From the NCBI GenBank assembly GCA_028716845.1, contig JAQUPF010000001.1, positions 183,647 through 216,166 of the forward strand: a DNA stretch of 32,520 nucleotides, given 5' to 3'. The stretch is from a bacterium (lineage in GTDB: Bacteria; Auribacterota; Tritonobacteria; UBA1439). This document shows, in pieces, positions 1 through 8,868 of this stretch. The notes under the pieces are model-generated. The model saw nothing but the letters and a program-made list of their open reading frames with translations. It did not search any database and had not been told where the DNA came from. A program made the position numbers and the translations under genes. Position 1 is the stretch's first letter. Each line of letters starts with the position of its first letter.

Positions 1-5
1 GTCCC

Positions 6-19
6 CCGGCAGGCGCCGG
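6..19. terminator. short GC hairpin after the S74 gene (possible terminator, cut by edge)
   Basis: CCGGC (6-10) and GCCGG (15-19) form a 5-bp stem with a 4-nt loop directly beyond the stop codon of the minus-strand gene that ends at 20. No T-tract can be seen because the window ends, so its role as a terminator is only possible. Confidence 0.25.
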
Positions 20-2842
20 CTACCGCGCCTTCTCCTCGAGCGCGGCCAGGCGCTCCCTGAGCGCCTCATTCTCCGCCTTCAGCTCCTTCATCGCCTCGAC
101 GAGCACCACCGCGAGCTTCTCGTACGAGACGGACTTGTACCCCTTACGGTCGGTGTGCACCAGCTCCGGGAGCACCGGCTCGACGTCCTGCGCGATGAGG
201 CCGACCTGCCGCTCCTCCGGGAAACCCATCTCGGGATATTCCTCGCGGTTCCAGTCGTAATACACGCCCTGCAGTTTCGCCACGCTCGACAGGCTGTCCC
301 CGAGGGGCTGGATGTTCTTTTTCCATCTCCTGTCCGACGTCGTCCACCCGCCGGTGGAGCGGGCTGCCCCGGCCACATAGAGGGCGTATCCCATGTCCTC
401 TCTCGACTTGATGGACACATTGCCGTTCACGGCGAGCTGCGGAACCGGCTCGAACCACGGGTCTATCGGCTCGCTGTAACCGATGGACGTCCCAAAGGCG
501 CTGTTGACGAGGACGTAGTAGCCGCCGTCAATCTCCATCTGGCCGTCGGACACGTTCCTGATCGAGCAGGCGACGTTGCCGTCGAACAGGAGCCGTCCCT
601 CGGCGCCGTTCGAGCCCGGCCCCTCGATCGTCAACGCCGCGTACGTCTGTGATCCGCCCACGACGTGCAGGGGCGACGAGGGGCTGGCCGTGCCGACGCC
701 CACCCTGCCGTTCCCCGCGTTGTAGACGAGGTTTGAGGCACCCGCGAAGGCGCCCCCATTGTTGAACTGCACCTGGCCGCTCGCCCCGGCGGCAGTCCCG
801 ATTGCCGTGAGGCTCTTCCACCCCGACGACGTCCGGCCCTCGAAATCCGCCCCGGTCCATCTGATGGTGCCGTTGACATTCCGCGTGGTCGTCCCGATCC
901 TGATGGCGCCGTTCACGTCGAGCTTCTCCTGCGGGCCCGTCGTCCCAATGCCGACGTACCCCGTATTGCCGCTCACCATGAGCCGCACCGCGTACTGCGG
1001 CACGGACGTGATGATGAAATCGTTGTAGTCGGCCCATTCGTGGCAGTCGACGCCGACATCCCAGGAATAAGTGCCGTTGTTCAAACGCATGAACGGCCGG
1101 TCGTTTTTCACCTCGAGGGGCCTGCCGGGACTCGTCGTCCCCATGCCGACGTTGCCGGTCGACCGGGAAATGCTGACGTACGCGCCGTTGTCGACCCTCG
1201 CGTCGCGGTCGATGATGAAGTCCTCGGTCAGATAGCCCTCCTGGTGGTAGCCGACGCCGGCCCACCACGTGCTGGATCCGCCGGTCGTGACGTTCATGCC
1301 GCCCGCTCCCTCCCCGTCGCCGCGCTCGGCGAGGAAGGCGGCTTTGATCCCGGGCCCGTTGGCCAGCGCGCCGTTCGCCGCGATGATCGCGGGGTTCTCA
1401 GCCGTCGAAACCTGCAACGGATAGGTCGGGGCGAGCGTGCCGATCCCGATCTTCATCCCCATGAAACCGAATGAATCCGTATCGTCCCTGTACCGCATGT
1501 AGCCGTCATTCAGCCCCGTCTCGAACATGAATGTGGTGTCGCCGGCCGTCGTGGACAGGATGAGGCCATCCCCGGCGGCATCGCGCACTTCGAGGCTGTT
1601 GGAGAGCAGCGTGGAGGCCCTGAGAATGCCGTTCACGTCCAGCGGATAGGCGGGGCTCGTGGTCCGTATGCCGACGTTCCCGCTGCCGATGCCGTAGAAG
1701 AGGTTGTCGGCGCCCCCGAAGATGCCGCCGTTGTTGTACTGGACGAGGCCGCTCGATCCGGCGGGATTCCCCGCGGCCGTGAAACTCTTCCATTCGGTGT
1801 CCGTCCGCCCCTCGAAGTCGGTCCCCGACCACCTGATGATCCCGGCCGCCGTGCCCGAGGAGGAGCCGACCTTGACGCCGCCGCTCACGTCCAGCCGCTC
1901 CTGCGGCGCGTCCGTGCCGATGCCGACCCTCCCGCCCGATTCCGCGATGAGGACATTCCCGGGGGCGCCGCGGCCGTTTCCCGTGAACCCGCCGAGACCG
2001 CCGCTGAGACGGAGCGTCCCCCCGTCGCCCGCGGGGGTGGGCGGGAACTGTGTCCCCAAACCGCCGCCGCCGGCGCTGATGGAGAGGTTGTCGCCGTCGC
2101 CGCCGACGGTGGCTTTCGACTCGACCGCTATGGCCCGGGCGGCGCCGTGCGTCATCCGGACGTCGCCGCCGACGGTGAGTTTTGGTCCCGTCGTGGCGCT
2201 CGTCCCGATCCCGACGTTGCCGCTCCCCGAATCGATCACGAGGGCGTTCGACGAGAAGTTGTAGTCCCCGGCGGCGGTGTCGCCGTCGTTCCGCAGGAAG
2301 ACGTCCTCGACCGCGGAGGCGAGGACCTTGCCCGGCGTGGAGATGACGTCGAGCTTCGTGTCCGCGATGGCGGCGGAGGCCGCGATGTCGATGTCGGTGA
2401 TCGCGCCGTCCTGGATGTGCGCCGAGGTGATGGAGTCGTCGGCGATCGTGGCGCCCGTGACGGCCCCGTCGGCCACGCCGATCGCGTACGCCGCGCTCGC
2501 GATGGGACGCCTCACGAGGAGCGTCTCCCCGTCGATCACCGTCTCGATCTCAAGCCAGTAGGGCTCGTCGAAGGGCAGATTGAGCGGCGTCACGCTCCCG
2601 AGGAGCACCGAGTAGAGGCCGTCGCTCAGCAGGATCGTCTGATCCTCCTGCCAGAGGGGCGTTCCGCCGGTATCCACGTCATAGACGCGGAACGTCGCCC
2701 CGTAGCTCCCGTCGGAGACCGGGTTGCCCGAAAGGTCCGTGATCATGCCCTGATAATTGATGTGCCGCGGTACATCCGCCGCGACATGCGCGCCCAGCGA
2801 GGCGCATGTAATAAGGATGCCGAATGAGAGCATCTTTTTCAT
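20..2842 (-). CDS. secreted tail-fibre-like protein with C-terminal S74 intramolecular chaperone
   Basis: 940 aa. The start is the ATG at 2842: it follows AAAAGGAGGGGCTG and opens a signal peptide (MKKMLSFGILITCASLGAHVAA), unlike the in-frame ATG 13 codons upstream. The middle is built from many phage-fibre-like repeats of the type GNVGIGT-x(3)-P-x(2)-PL-x-V-x-G. A block of about 80 aa beginning PQE(R/K)LDV and running through IRW-x-G-x-DFEGRT occurs twice. The C-terminus (from about residue 836) has the S74 signature SDRRWKKNI, where Ser836 and Lys841 fit the self-cleavage dyad, then VGLIAQDVEPVLPELV and a leucine-rich coiled coil to the end. In the family, this domain trimerises the fibre and then cuts itself off. 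Here it is on a signal-peptide protein with no phage genes around, so a cell-surface or secreted trimeric fibre is inferred; the ligand is unknown. Confidence 0.85.
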   Translation of the reverse strand: MKKMLSFGILITCASLGAHVAADVPRHINYQGMITDLSGNPVSDGSYGATFRVYDVDTGGTPLWQEDQTILLSDGLYSVLLGSVTPLNLPFDEPYWLEIETVIDGETLLVRRPIASAAYAIGVADGAVTGATIADDSITSAHIQDGAITDIDIAASAAIADTKLDVISTPGKVLASAVEDVFLRNDGDTAAGDYNFSSNALVIDSGSGNVGIGTSATTGPKLTVGGDVRMTHGAARAIAVESKATVGGDGDNLSISAGGGGLGTQFPPTPAGDGGTLRLSGGLGGFTGNGRGAPGNVLIAESGGRVGIGTDAPQERLDVSGGVKVGSSSGTAAGIIRWSGTDFEGRTDTEWKSFTAAGNPAGSSGLVQYNNGGIFGGADNLFYGIGSGNVGIRTTSPAYPLDVNGILRASTLLSNSLEVRDAAGDGLILSTTAGDTTFMFETGLNDGYMRYRDDTDSFGFMGMKIGIGTLAPTYPLQVSTAENPAIIAANGALANGPGIKAAFLAERGDGEGAGGMNVTTGGSSTWWAGVGYHQEGYLTEDFIIDRDARVDNGAYVSISRSTGNVGMGTTSPGRPLEVKNDRPFMRLNNGTYSWDVGVDCHEWADYNDFIITSVPQYAVRLMVSGNTGYVGIGTTGPQEKLDVNGAIRIGTTTRNVNGTIRWTGADFEGRTSSGWKSLTAIGTAAGASGQVQFNNGGAFAGASNLVYNAGNGRVGVGTASPSSPLHVVGGSQTYAALTIEGPGSNGAEGRLLFDGNVACSIRNVSDGQMEIDGGYYVLVNSAFGTSIGYSEPIDPWFEPVPQLAVNGNVSIKSREDMGYALYVAGAARSTGGWTTSDRRWKKNIQPLGDSLSSVAKLQGVYYDWNREEYPEMGFPEERQVGLIAQDVEPVLPELVHTDRKGYKSVSYEKLAVVLVEAMKELKAENEALRERLAALEEKAR

Positions 2843-3159
2843 CAGCCCCTCCTTTTCCCTTTCTTTCGCATCCCGTGGCAAAATGCGCAGGGCGACTGAG
2901 ATATGGGAATAGAGCTATTGCTTAATGAGCATTTCCCGTTCCCTATCTTCACCTTTTTCAATATATTCGTAATATATTGATAATAAATGCGATGCGTTTT
3001 AATTCTGCCAGCCGCTTCGATCGCCATGATGCCGGACTGTACAGGATATTGGACACCACGCGTCTGGTTGTGTACACAAAGATGAACAGGGAGACACAGC
3101 CGGAGGGGTATTCTGAAGCGGCGTTTGAATTCGGTCAGGTTGGAATGTCGGGGAAGCCG
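2843..3159. other. AT-rich intergenic region upstream of the S74 gene
   Basis: 317 bp lie between the S74 gene start and the stop of the kinase/sigma-54 gene. The stretch from about 2890 to 3000 is strikingly AT-rich against its surroundings and should hold the promoter of the S74 gene. I see no convincing -35/-10 pair and no clear terminator for the upstream gene. No coding sequence is supported. Confidence 0.5.
2958..2980. promoter_or_regulatory. 10-bp inverted repeat, operator-like
   Basis: TCAATATATT (2958-2967) and AATATATTGA (2971-2980) are perfect inverted copies separated by CGT. The element lies about 115 bp upstream of the S74 gene start in the AT-rich island. The symmetry and short spacer resemble a dimeric repressor site, but the regulator is unknown and AT-rich sequence produces such symmetry more easily than GC-rich sequence does. 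Confidence 0.4.
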
Positions 3160-6100
3160 CTATTTCGGATCGGGTGATTCGGCCGCCCTGTCCCTGGCGG
3201 TTCCCAGCTTGTTGTAGAGGCCGGAGCGGCTGATGCCGAGTTTCCTCGCCGCCAGCGTCAGGTTTCCGCCACACTCGCTGACGACATCCCGGATGAAGCC
3301 TTCCTCGAAGAGCCGCACGGCCTCCTTGACCGTGCGGTCGGCATACGCGGGCGGGAGCCCGACTTCCGCCTCCTCGGGCAGGCCGCTCCGGATCGAAGGC
3401 GAGAGCACATCCAGGTCGACCATTGCATCCGGTTCCGTCAATATCACCGCCTTCCGCATCTCGTTCTCGAGCTCCCGCACGTTGCCGGGGAACGGGTAGG
3501 CGGCGATGGCGGCCATCGCCCTCGGCGCGATTCCCCTGACCGTCTTTCCCAGCTCCCTCGAGACGGCGTTGAGGAAATAGCCGGCCAGTATCGGGATGTC
3601 CGCCTTCCGGTCGCGCAGCGGGGGGAGCGAGAGCGTCATGCCGTTCAGGCGGTAGTAGAGGTCGGCCCGGAACCGCCCCGCCGCCACCTCGTCGGCGAGG
3701 GCCCGGTTGGTCGCGGCGATGATGCGCACGTCCACCCGGCGCTCCACGTTTTCTCCGAGCCTTCTGAAGCTCTGCCCCTCGATCACCTGCAGGAGCTTCG
3801 CCTGTATGGAGGGGGACGCCTCGGCGATCTCGTCGAGGAAGAGCGTCCCGCCGTCGGCGACCTCGAGCAGCCCCTTCTTGTGCTGCGAGGCGCCGGTGAA
3901 CGCCCCCATCCGGTGCCCGAACAGTTCGCTCTCCAGGAGCGTCTCGGGCAGGTTCGCGCAGTTCTGCGCCACGAAGACCCGGTCGGCGCGGAGGCTCGCC
4001 GCGTGGATCGCGCGCGCGACCATCCCCTTCCCGGTCCCGGTCTCCCCCAGGATGAGGACATTGAGGTCCGTCGGCGCGATCTGGACGACCTGCCGCAGCA
4101 CCGCCCGGAGCGCCGGGTCCTCCCCGACGATCCCCTCCGGCCGGTGCGTGATGGTGAACTCCCGCTTGAGGCGCCGGTTCTCCTCCCGCGCGTCCCGCTC
4201 CGCGATCTTCAGCCGCTCGTACAGCTCGGCGTTCCGCAGGGCGATGGCGGCGTGCGCCGCGAAGAGCTGCAGGAGGTTCTGGTGCCGCCGGGTGAAGAGG
4301 CCGCGGATGGCGCGGTTCTCCACGTAGATGATGCCCCGCACCGCCTGATCGTCGAGCATGGGGACACAGGCGACCGAGCGGAGGCCGAGCGCCCGGATGC
4401 TCTCCCGCTCCTTCCACTCCGCGTCGCCCCGCGCGTCGGCGATGAGGATGGGCTCCACCTTCTCGGCGACCCGGCGCACGATCCCCCAGCTGATTTCACG
4501 GTCGCCGCCCTCGATCGAATTGCGCGCGTTGTCCCTCGCCACCCGCACCCGGAAGCCGCCCTCCTCCCCGAGGAGGAGGAAGCCGCGCTCGGCCCCCACG
4601 GCCTGGTTCGCGAGGTCGACGATGTGGACGAGGAGCTCGTCGAGGTCGAGGATGCGACTGACCCTGCCGCTCAGGTCGAGGACGGTCTCCAGGGCGCCCG
4701 CGTCGGCGAGCGGGGCCGGCGCGGCCGCGCCGGGCCCCGACGCGCTCCCCGGCCCGACGAACGCCTTCGCCCCGAGCGTCCGCCGGGTCACCTCCGCCTC
4801 GCGCGCCGCGGCCATGTCGCAGAACAGGTTCAGCGCCCGCTGGAGGAAGCCGACGGCGCTCGGCGAGCCCCGCGACAGCAGGTAGGTCCCGTAGAGGCGA
4901 TAGGTGCGGGCGAGCTCATAGGCGTAGCCCTGCACCTGAAAGATCGACGCCGCCCGCTCGAACAGCGCGCGCGCCCGCCGGTCGCCGCCGTACCGGGCGT
5001 GGTAGAGGGCGAGCGAACGGGAGCTCTCGGCGCGGAACCGCTTGATCCGGCCGGCCTGGGCGAGGCCCCGCAGGCAGAGCCGCCTGACCGCCCGCCTCTC
5101 CTTCACGGAGGGGGACGCCGCGCGCGCCTCGTCCGCCAGGTAGACCTCGGCGAGGAGCGCGTAGGTCATGCTGTGGGCGGGGGAGATCAGCCGGTTTGCC
5201 TCGATGAGGATCCGGCTCGCCTCGAGCTCCATCTCCGCGCGGCGGAGGTCGCCCATGGCGAAGAAGACCGATCCGCTGATCTTGTGGGCGATGGCACGCG
5301 GCGTCGCGAGCTCCGGAACGGAGGAGATCGCGAGGGACCGCCGGCAGCAGTCGAGTGCCTCCTCGAATTCGCCCCGCATCATGGCGGCCCACGCCTTGCC
5401 GTTCCACGCGCTCGCGAGCCCCCAGACATCCCCGGCGCCCCGGTGGAGCTCCACCAGGTCGTCGAAGGTGGTGGACGCCTTCCGGAGATCGCCCAGGTAG
5501 CAATAGCTCCACGCCAGGTACCGCAGCGAGTAGCCCATCTCGAGCGTGTCGCCGACCCCCCTCCATATCTCCACCGCCCGCACGAGCGTCGGGATCGCCT
5601 CCCGCACGCGCCCCTGATTCATGAGGCAGAACCCCAGGTAGCTCTGGCACTGGGCGATCCCCCACGCGCGGGCGACGAGGCCCTCGTTGATGGCCCGGCT
5701 CCGCTCGATGAACTTCTCCGCACGCCGGAAGCGGCCGACGTGGCCCATGATCAGGCCGTGCATGTTGCAGGCCTGGGCGAGATGCTCCGAGCGGCCGAGG
5801 CGCTCGGCGGCGTCGAGCTGGTGGAGGTTCGTCCAGAGCGCCCGGGCGAGGTCCCCGAGAAAGAAGTAGACGTAGCTCGCCTGGCTGAAGAGGCGGATCC
5901 GTTCCGAGACCGAGGGGTCGTCACGGCGGCGGCCGCGCGTTCGCGCCCGGCGGGGGAACGCCGAGCGCGCCGCGCGCAGGAGGAGCCGGAATCCCACCGC
6001 AGCGGCGACCGCGGCGCGATTCGAGGGGGGGGCGCAGCCGAATTCCCGCAGCGCCTGCTCGTGGAAGCGGAGCGAGTCGATGAAGCTCCCCTTCCTGAAC

Positions 6101-8565
6101 AGGACGCTCCCGATGTAGCTCCGGAGCACCGCGCCCTCCCGCCGGTCGCGCGAACACCGCCGCGCCTCCTGGAAACGAACGATCGCCGTGTCGTAGTCGC
6201 CGAGGCGGAGGTACGCCTCGCCCAGCCGGCGGTTGATCTCGATCCACTCGGCGGCGTCCTCGGCGGTCCGGTGCCCCGGGAAGAGGGAGCGGGCGCGCTC
6301 CAGGTAGTACGCCATGTCCCTGAGGGCGCAGCGCGACCGGGCGAGGGCGGCGGCGCGGAGCATGTAGCGGAAGGCCTTCTTGCCGCCGTAGCCGAGGTGG
6401 AAATGGTTGCTCAGCTCGAACGCCACGCGGTCCAGGTCGGAGAGGTTCCGCTCCTCCAGCGCGGCGCCGGCCGCCTCGTGGAGCCGGCGGCGCTCCTCCG
6501 GGGGTATCGACCGGTAGACGGCGTCGAACACCTGCTGGTGGGCGAACATGTAGCCGCCCCCCTCGACCGGACCGCGCTCCATGACGAGCTGCAGGCCGAC
6601 GGCCCTCTCGAGGAGCGGGAGGAGCTCCGCGGCCGTCTTCCCGCAGAGGGAGGAGAGGAGATCGAGCGTGAAGCGCTGCCCGAGGACCGAGGCGCAGGAG
6701 AGCACCATCCGGGCGTCCGGCTCGAGGGCCTCCACGCGGCCGGAGAGGATCTCCGCGAGCGTGCCGGGGAGCGCGGAGATGCCGCCCCTCGCCGCGTCCA
6801 TCCGCCAGGCGGCCTCCCGGCAGGCGAGCACCCCCGCGTCCACGGCCCACTTCAGGTATTCCAGGAGGAAAAGGGGGTTCCCCTTCGTGATCCGGCATAC
6901 GGCGGAGAAGACGTCCGACGGAACCTCATCGGGGAGCGCGCAGAGGACGTCGGCGACGACCAGGCGGCATTCCCCGGGGGGCAGCGGGGCGAGCGGCCGG
7001 TCGATCAGGCGACCCTCCTGCACGGCGAGGCCGGCGAGGAGGTTCGTGAATTCGCCGCCGGCGTCGACCCGCTCGGGGCAGTAGGTTCCCACGATGAGCA
7101 GCGGCCTTCCCGCGGCGCGGTGCGCGAGGTAGCCGAGGAAATACAGCGTCACCTCATCGCACCAGTGCACGTCGTCCACGAAGACGACGATCCCGCCGGT
7201 GGTCCGCGCGATCGCCTCCAGGGAGTCGGCGAGCTCGGCGAAGATCTCCTCCTGGATACTCCGCGGATCGCCGTGGGTGAGGTAGGTGAGCTCGCTCCAG
7301 GCGCGGCGGAGATCGGCGATGATTTCGGTGAAGGCGCGGCCCGCGGCCCCGTCGGCCCGTATCCCGCGGAGGAAGTGCGCGCGCTGGGACTCGGGGTAGC
7401 GCCCGAGCGTCTCCGCGAACGATTCGAGCATGTCGAGGAGGATCTGGCCCGGCTTCTCCCTGTTCCAGAGCACGCACTGCCCCGACATGAGGAGCATGTC
7501 CCTCTTCAGGCACAGCTTCAGGTACTCCTGCGCGAGGCGCGTCTTCCCGGAGCCGGGATCGCCGTGGATGAACACGACGTTTCTCCCCGGGGAGGGGAGC
7601 GCCTCGAGGACCTCCGTGAAGGCGCGGAGCTCCCCTTCCCGGCCGCGCATCGGCGGCGCGAGGTTCAGGACGCCCCGCGGACGCGCGCCCCGCGGAACGA
7701 ACGTCCCCTCCCGCCCCTGCGTGCCCATGCGCCGGAAAGCGTCGAGGTCCTCGCAGAGGGCCTCGGCGGTCAGGTACCGCTCGCCGGGGTCCTTCCTGAG
7801 CAGCGTCAGGACCATCTCATCCAGGACGCCCGGGATGGAGGGGACGACGGCGGAGGGGCGGACGGGTTCCTCCGCGACCTGTTTGTGGAGGAGCGCGGGG
7901 AGGCTGTCCGCGATGAACGGGAGCCGTCCCGTCAGCATCCGGAAGAGCACGATGCCGAGCGAGTACAGGTCCGAGCGGGGGGTGACCGGTTGTCCCAGGA
8001 TCCCGGTCTGTTCCGGCGACATGTAGCCGGCCGATCCCACGAGCTCCGCCGGATCCTCCCTTGTGGCGATGGAGTTGAGGCGGGACAGTCCGAAATCCAT
8101 CAGGATGGCGGCGGGTTCCCCGGCCGGCCCGCTCCCCTCGAGGAATATGTTGCCCGGCTTTATGTCGAGATGGAGGATCCTCGCGGCGTGGACGTGGGCG
8201 AGGGCCCGGGCAACCTGCAGCGCGATCCCCGCGGCCCTCCGGCAGTCAATCTGCCCCCGCTCGCGGATCTCGGCCTCGAGGGTGCGCCCCCGGAGGAGGG
8301 GCATGACGATGTACACCCGCCCCTCGTCGACGCCGATCCGCTCCAGCGGAATGATCCCCGGGTGCCGGAGACCGGCGAGTATCTCCGCCTCGCGCCTGAG
8401 GAGCGACACCTCCTCCATCAGATCCCGCCCGGCGCAGCGGCCCGGATCGACGAGCTTGACGACCACCTCCCGTCCCTCCACCGCATCGAAGGCCCGGTGG
8501 ACGGAGTGGCGCCGGCGGCGGGCGATCTCCTCGCGCAGCTCGTACCGTCCCTGAGACAGACGCAT
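3160..8565 (-). CDS. Ser/Thr kinase - NTPase - TPR - GAF - sigma-54 activator - Fis HTH fusion
   Basis: 1801 aa. I start at ATG 8565 (MRLSQGRYEL), preceded by GGGAAGG, because the 80 codons upstream look non-coding. Domains: Hanks kinase about 1-275 with Lys37 (VVVKLV), catalytic loop HLDIKPGN (Asp134), DFG 157-159 and YMSPEQ 181-186; AAA/STAND-like ATPase about 305-600 with Walker A GDPGSGKT 335-342 and Walker B VVFVDD ending 465; helical TPR-like region about 690-1260; GAF about 1290-1450; sigma-54 AAA+ about 1478-1700 with GETGTGKG 1507-1514, intact GAFTGA 1554-1559 and GGTLFLDEI; Fis-type HTH about 1757-1787. The kinase glycine-rich loop is degenerate (IARRRRHSVHRA). The GAFTGA loop means it should contact sigma-54 and remodel the closed complex. 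I infer a one-protein signalling chain from sensing to transcription. Monocistronic; target promoters unknown. Confidence 0.92.
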   Translation of the reverse strand: MRLSQGRYELREEIARRRRHSVHRAFDAVEGREVVVKLVDPGRCAGRDLMEEVSLLRREAEILAGLRHPGIIPLERIGVDEGRVYIVMPLLRGRTLEAEIRERGQIDCRRAAGIALQVARALAHVHAARILHLDIKPGNIFLEGSGPAGEPAAILMDFGLSRLNSIATREDPAELVGSAGYMSPEQTGILGQPVTPRSDLYSLGIVLFRMLTGRLPFIADSLPALLHKQVAEEPVRPSAVVPSIPGVLDEMVLTLLRKDPGERYLTAEALCEDLDAFRRMGTQGREGTFVPRGARPRGVLNLAPPMRGREGELRAFTEVLEALPSPGRNVVFIHGDPGSGKTRLAQEYLKLCLKRDMLLMSGQCVLWNREKPGQILLDMLESFAETLGRYPESQRAHFLRGIRADGAAGRAFTEIIADLRRAWSELTYLTHGDPRSIQEEIFAELADSLEAIARTTGGIVVFVDDVHWCDEVTLYFLGYLAHRAAGRPLLIVGTYCPERVDAGGEFTNLLAGLAVQEGRLIDRPLAPLPPGECRLVVADVLCALPDEVPSDVFSAVCRITKGNPLFLLEYLKWAVDAGVLACREAAWRMDAARGGISALPGTLAEILSGRVEALEPDARMVLSCASVLGQRFTLDLLSSLCGKTAAELLPLLERAVGLQLVMERGPVEGGGYMFAHQQVFDAVYRSIPPEERRRLHEAAGAALEERNLSDLDRVAFELSNHFHLGYGGKKAFRYMLRAAALARSRCALRDMAYYLERARSLFPGHRTAEDAAEWIEINRRLGEAYLRLGDYDTAIVRFQEARRCSRDRREGAVLRSYIGSVLFRKGSFIDSLRFHEQALREFGCAPPSNRAAVAAAVGFRLLLRAARSAFPRRARTRGRRRDDPSVSERIRLFSQASYVYFFLGDLARALWTNLHQLDAAERLGRSEHLAQACNMHGLIMGHVGRFRRAEKFIERSRAINEGLVARAWGIAQCQSYLGFCLMNQGRVREAIPTLVRAVEIWRGVGDTLEMGYSLRYLAWSYCYLGDLRKASTTFDDLVELHRGAGDVWGLASAWNGKAWAAMMRGEFEEALDCCRRSLAISSVPELATPRAIAHKISGSVFFAMGDLRRAEMELEASRILIEANRLISPAHSMTYALLAEVYLADEARAASPSVKERRAVRRLCLRGLAQAGRIKRFRAESSRSLALYHARYGGDRRARALFERAASIFQVQGYAYELARTYRLYGTYLLSRGSPSAVGFLQRALNLFCDMAAAREAEVTRRTLGAKAFVGPGSASGPGAAAPAPLADAGALETVLDLSGRVSRILDLDELLVHIVDLANQAVGAERGFLLLGEEGGFRVRVARDNARNSIEGGDREISWGIVRRVAEKVEPILIADARGDAEWKERESIRALGLRSVACVPMLDDQAVRGIIYVENRAIRGLFTRRHQNLLQLFAAHAAIALRNAELYERLKIAERDAREENRRLKREFTITHRPEGIVGEDPALRAVLRQVVQIAPTDLNVLILGETGTGKGMVARAIHAASLRADRVFVAQNCANLPETLLESELFGHRMGAFTGASQHKKGLLEVADGGTLFLDEIAEASPSIQAKLLQVIEGQSFRRLGENVERRVDVRIIAATNRALADEVAAGRFRADLYYRLNGMTLSLPPLRDRKADIPILAGYFLNAVSRELGKTVRGIAPRAMAAIAAYPFPGNVRELENEMRKAVILTEPDAMVDLDVLSPSIRSGLPEEAEVGLPPAYADRTVKEAVRLFEEGFIRDVVSECGGNLTLAARKLGISRSGLYNKLGTARDRAAESPDPK

Positions 8566-8583
8566 GGCGCACCTTCCCGCGCC

Positions 8584-8606
8584 CCTCCCCGCGGCCCGCG
8601 GGGAGG
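8584..8606 (-). promoter_or_regulatory. 23-nt GC palindrome in the kinase-gene leader
   Basis: CCTCCCCGCGG (8584-8594) and CCGCGGGGAGG (8596-8606) are perfect inverted copies around one central C. It ends 18 nt before the kinase/sigma-54 start codon, just upstream of its ribosome binding site. It could be an operator, or in the mRNA a stable hairpin that limits translation. No protein is known to bind it. Confidence 0.45.
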
Positions 8607-8810
8607 ACGGGAACGTTACTCTAGCACATTCCGAAACGGCGCCGCCGCCCCTTTGTCCGTCCGGTGCGCGCAACCGGGCGACGGCGGGGCATGGCGACCG
8701 GACGGCGCGGATCGCACCGTGGCCGGAAGTGACAGCCCGGAGCGGGAAGCGAAACAACCTTCCGCTCCGGGCCTGTGTGTATCGGCTGCCGCCGGGTGCC
8801 GGCAATCACC

Positions 8811-8829
8811 GCGGCATGACGGATGCCGC
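8811..8829 (-). terminator. hairpin downstream of the Asp-repeat protein gene
   Basis: GCGGCAT (8811-8817) pairs with ATGCCGC (8823-8829) over a 5-nt loop, about 40 nt beyond the stop codon at 8869. The stem is perfect but no T-run follows it, so an intrinsic terminator is not proven; it may stabilise the 3' end. Confidence 0.35.
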
Positions 8830-8868
8830 CCCGCCCCCCGCGCCTGCTTCAACGCGTGGGGGAACGTG

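Larger units (their letters stand above)
8566..8868. other. intergenic region upstream of the kinase/sigma-54 gene
   Basis: 303 bp lie between the kinase gene start and the stop of the Asp-repeat protein gene. The region holds a 23-nt palindrome next to the kinase start and a hairpin near the other gene's stop, both listed separately. On the minus strand TGTGCTAGAGT (within 8616-8636) could be an extended -10 for the kinase gene, with no good -35. No coding sequence is supported. Confidence 0.4.

Noticed and set aside
20-2842. Prophage remnant
   Set aside because: The S74 domain is phage-like, but the protein has a signal peptide and no other phage gene is in the window.
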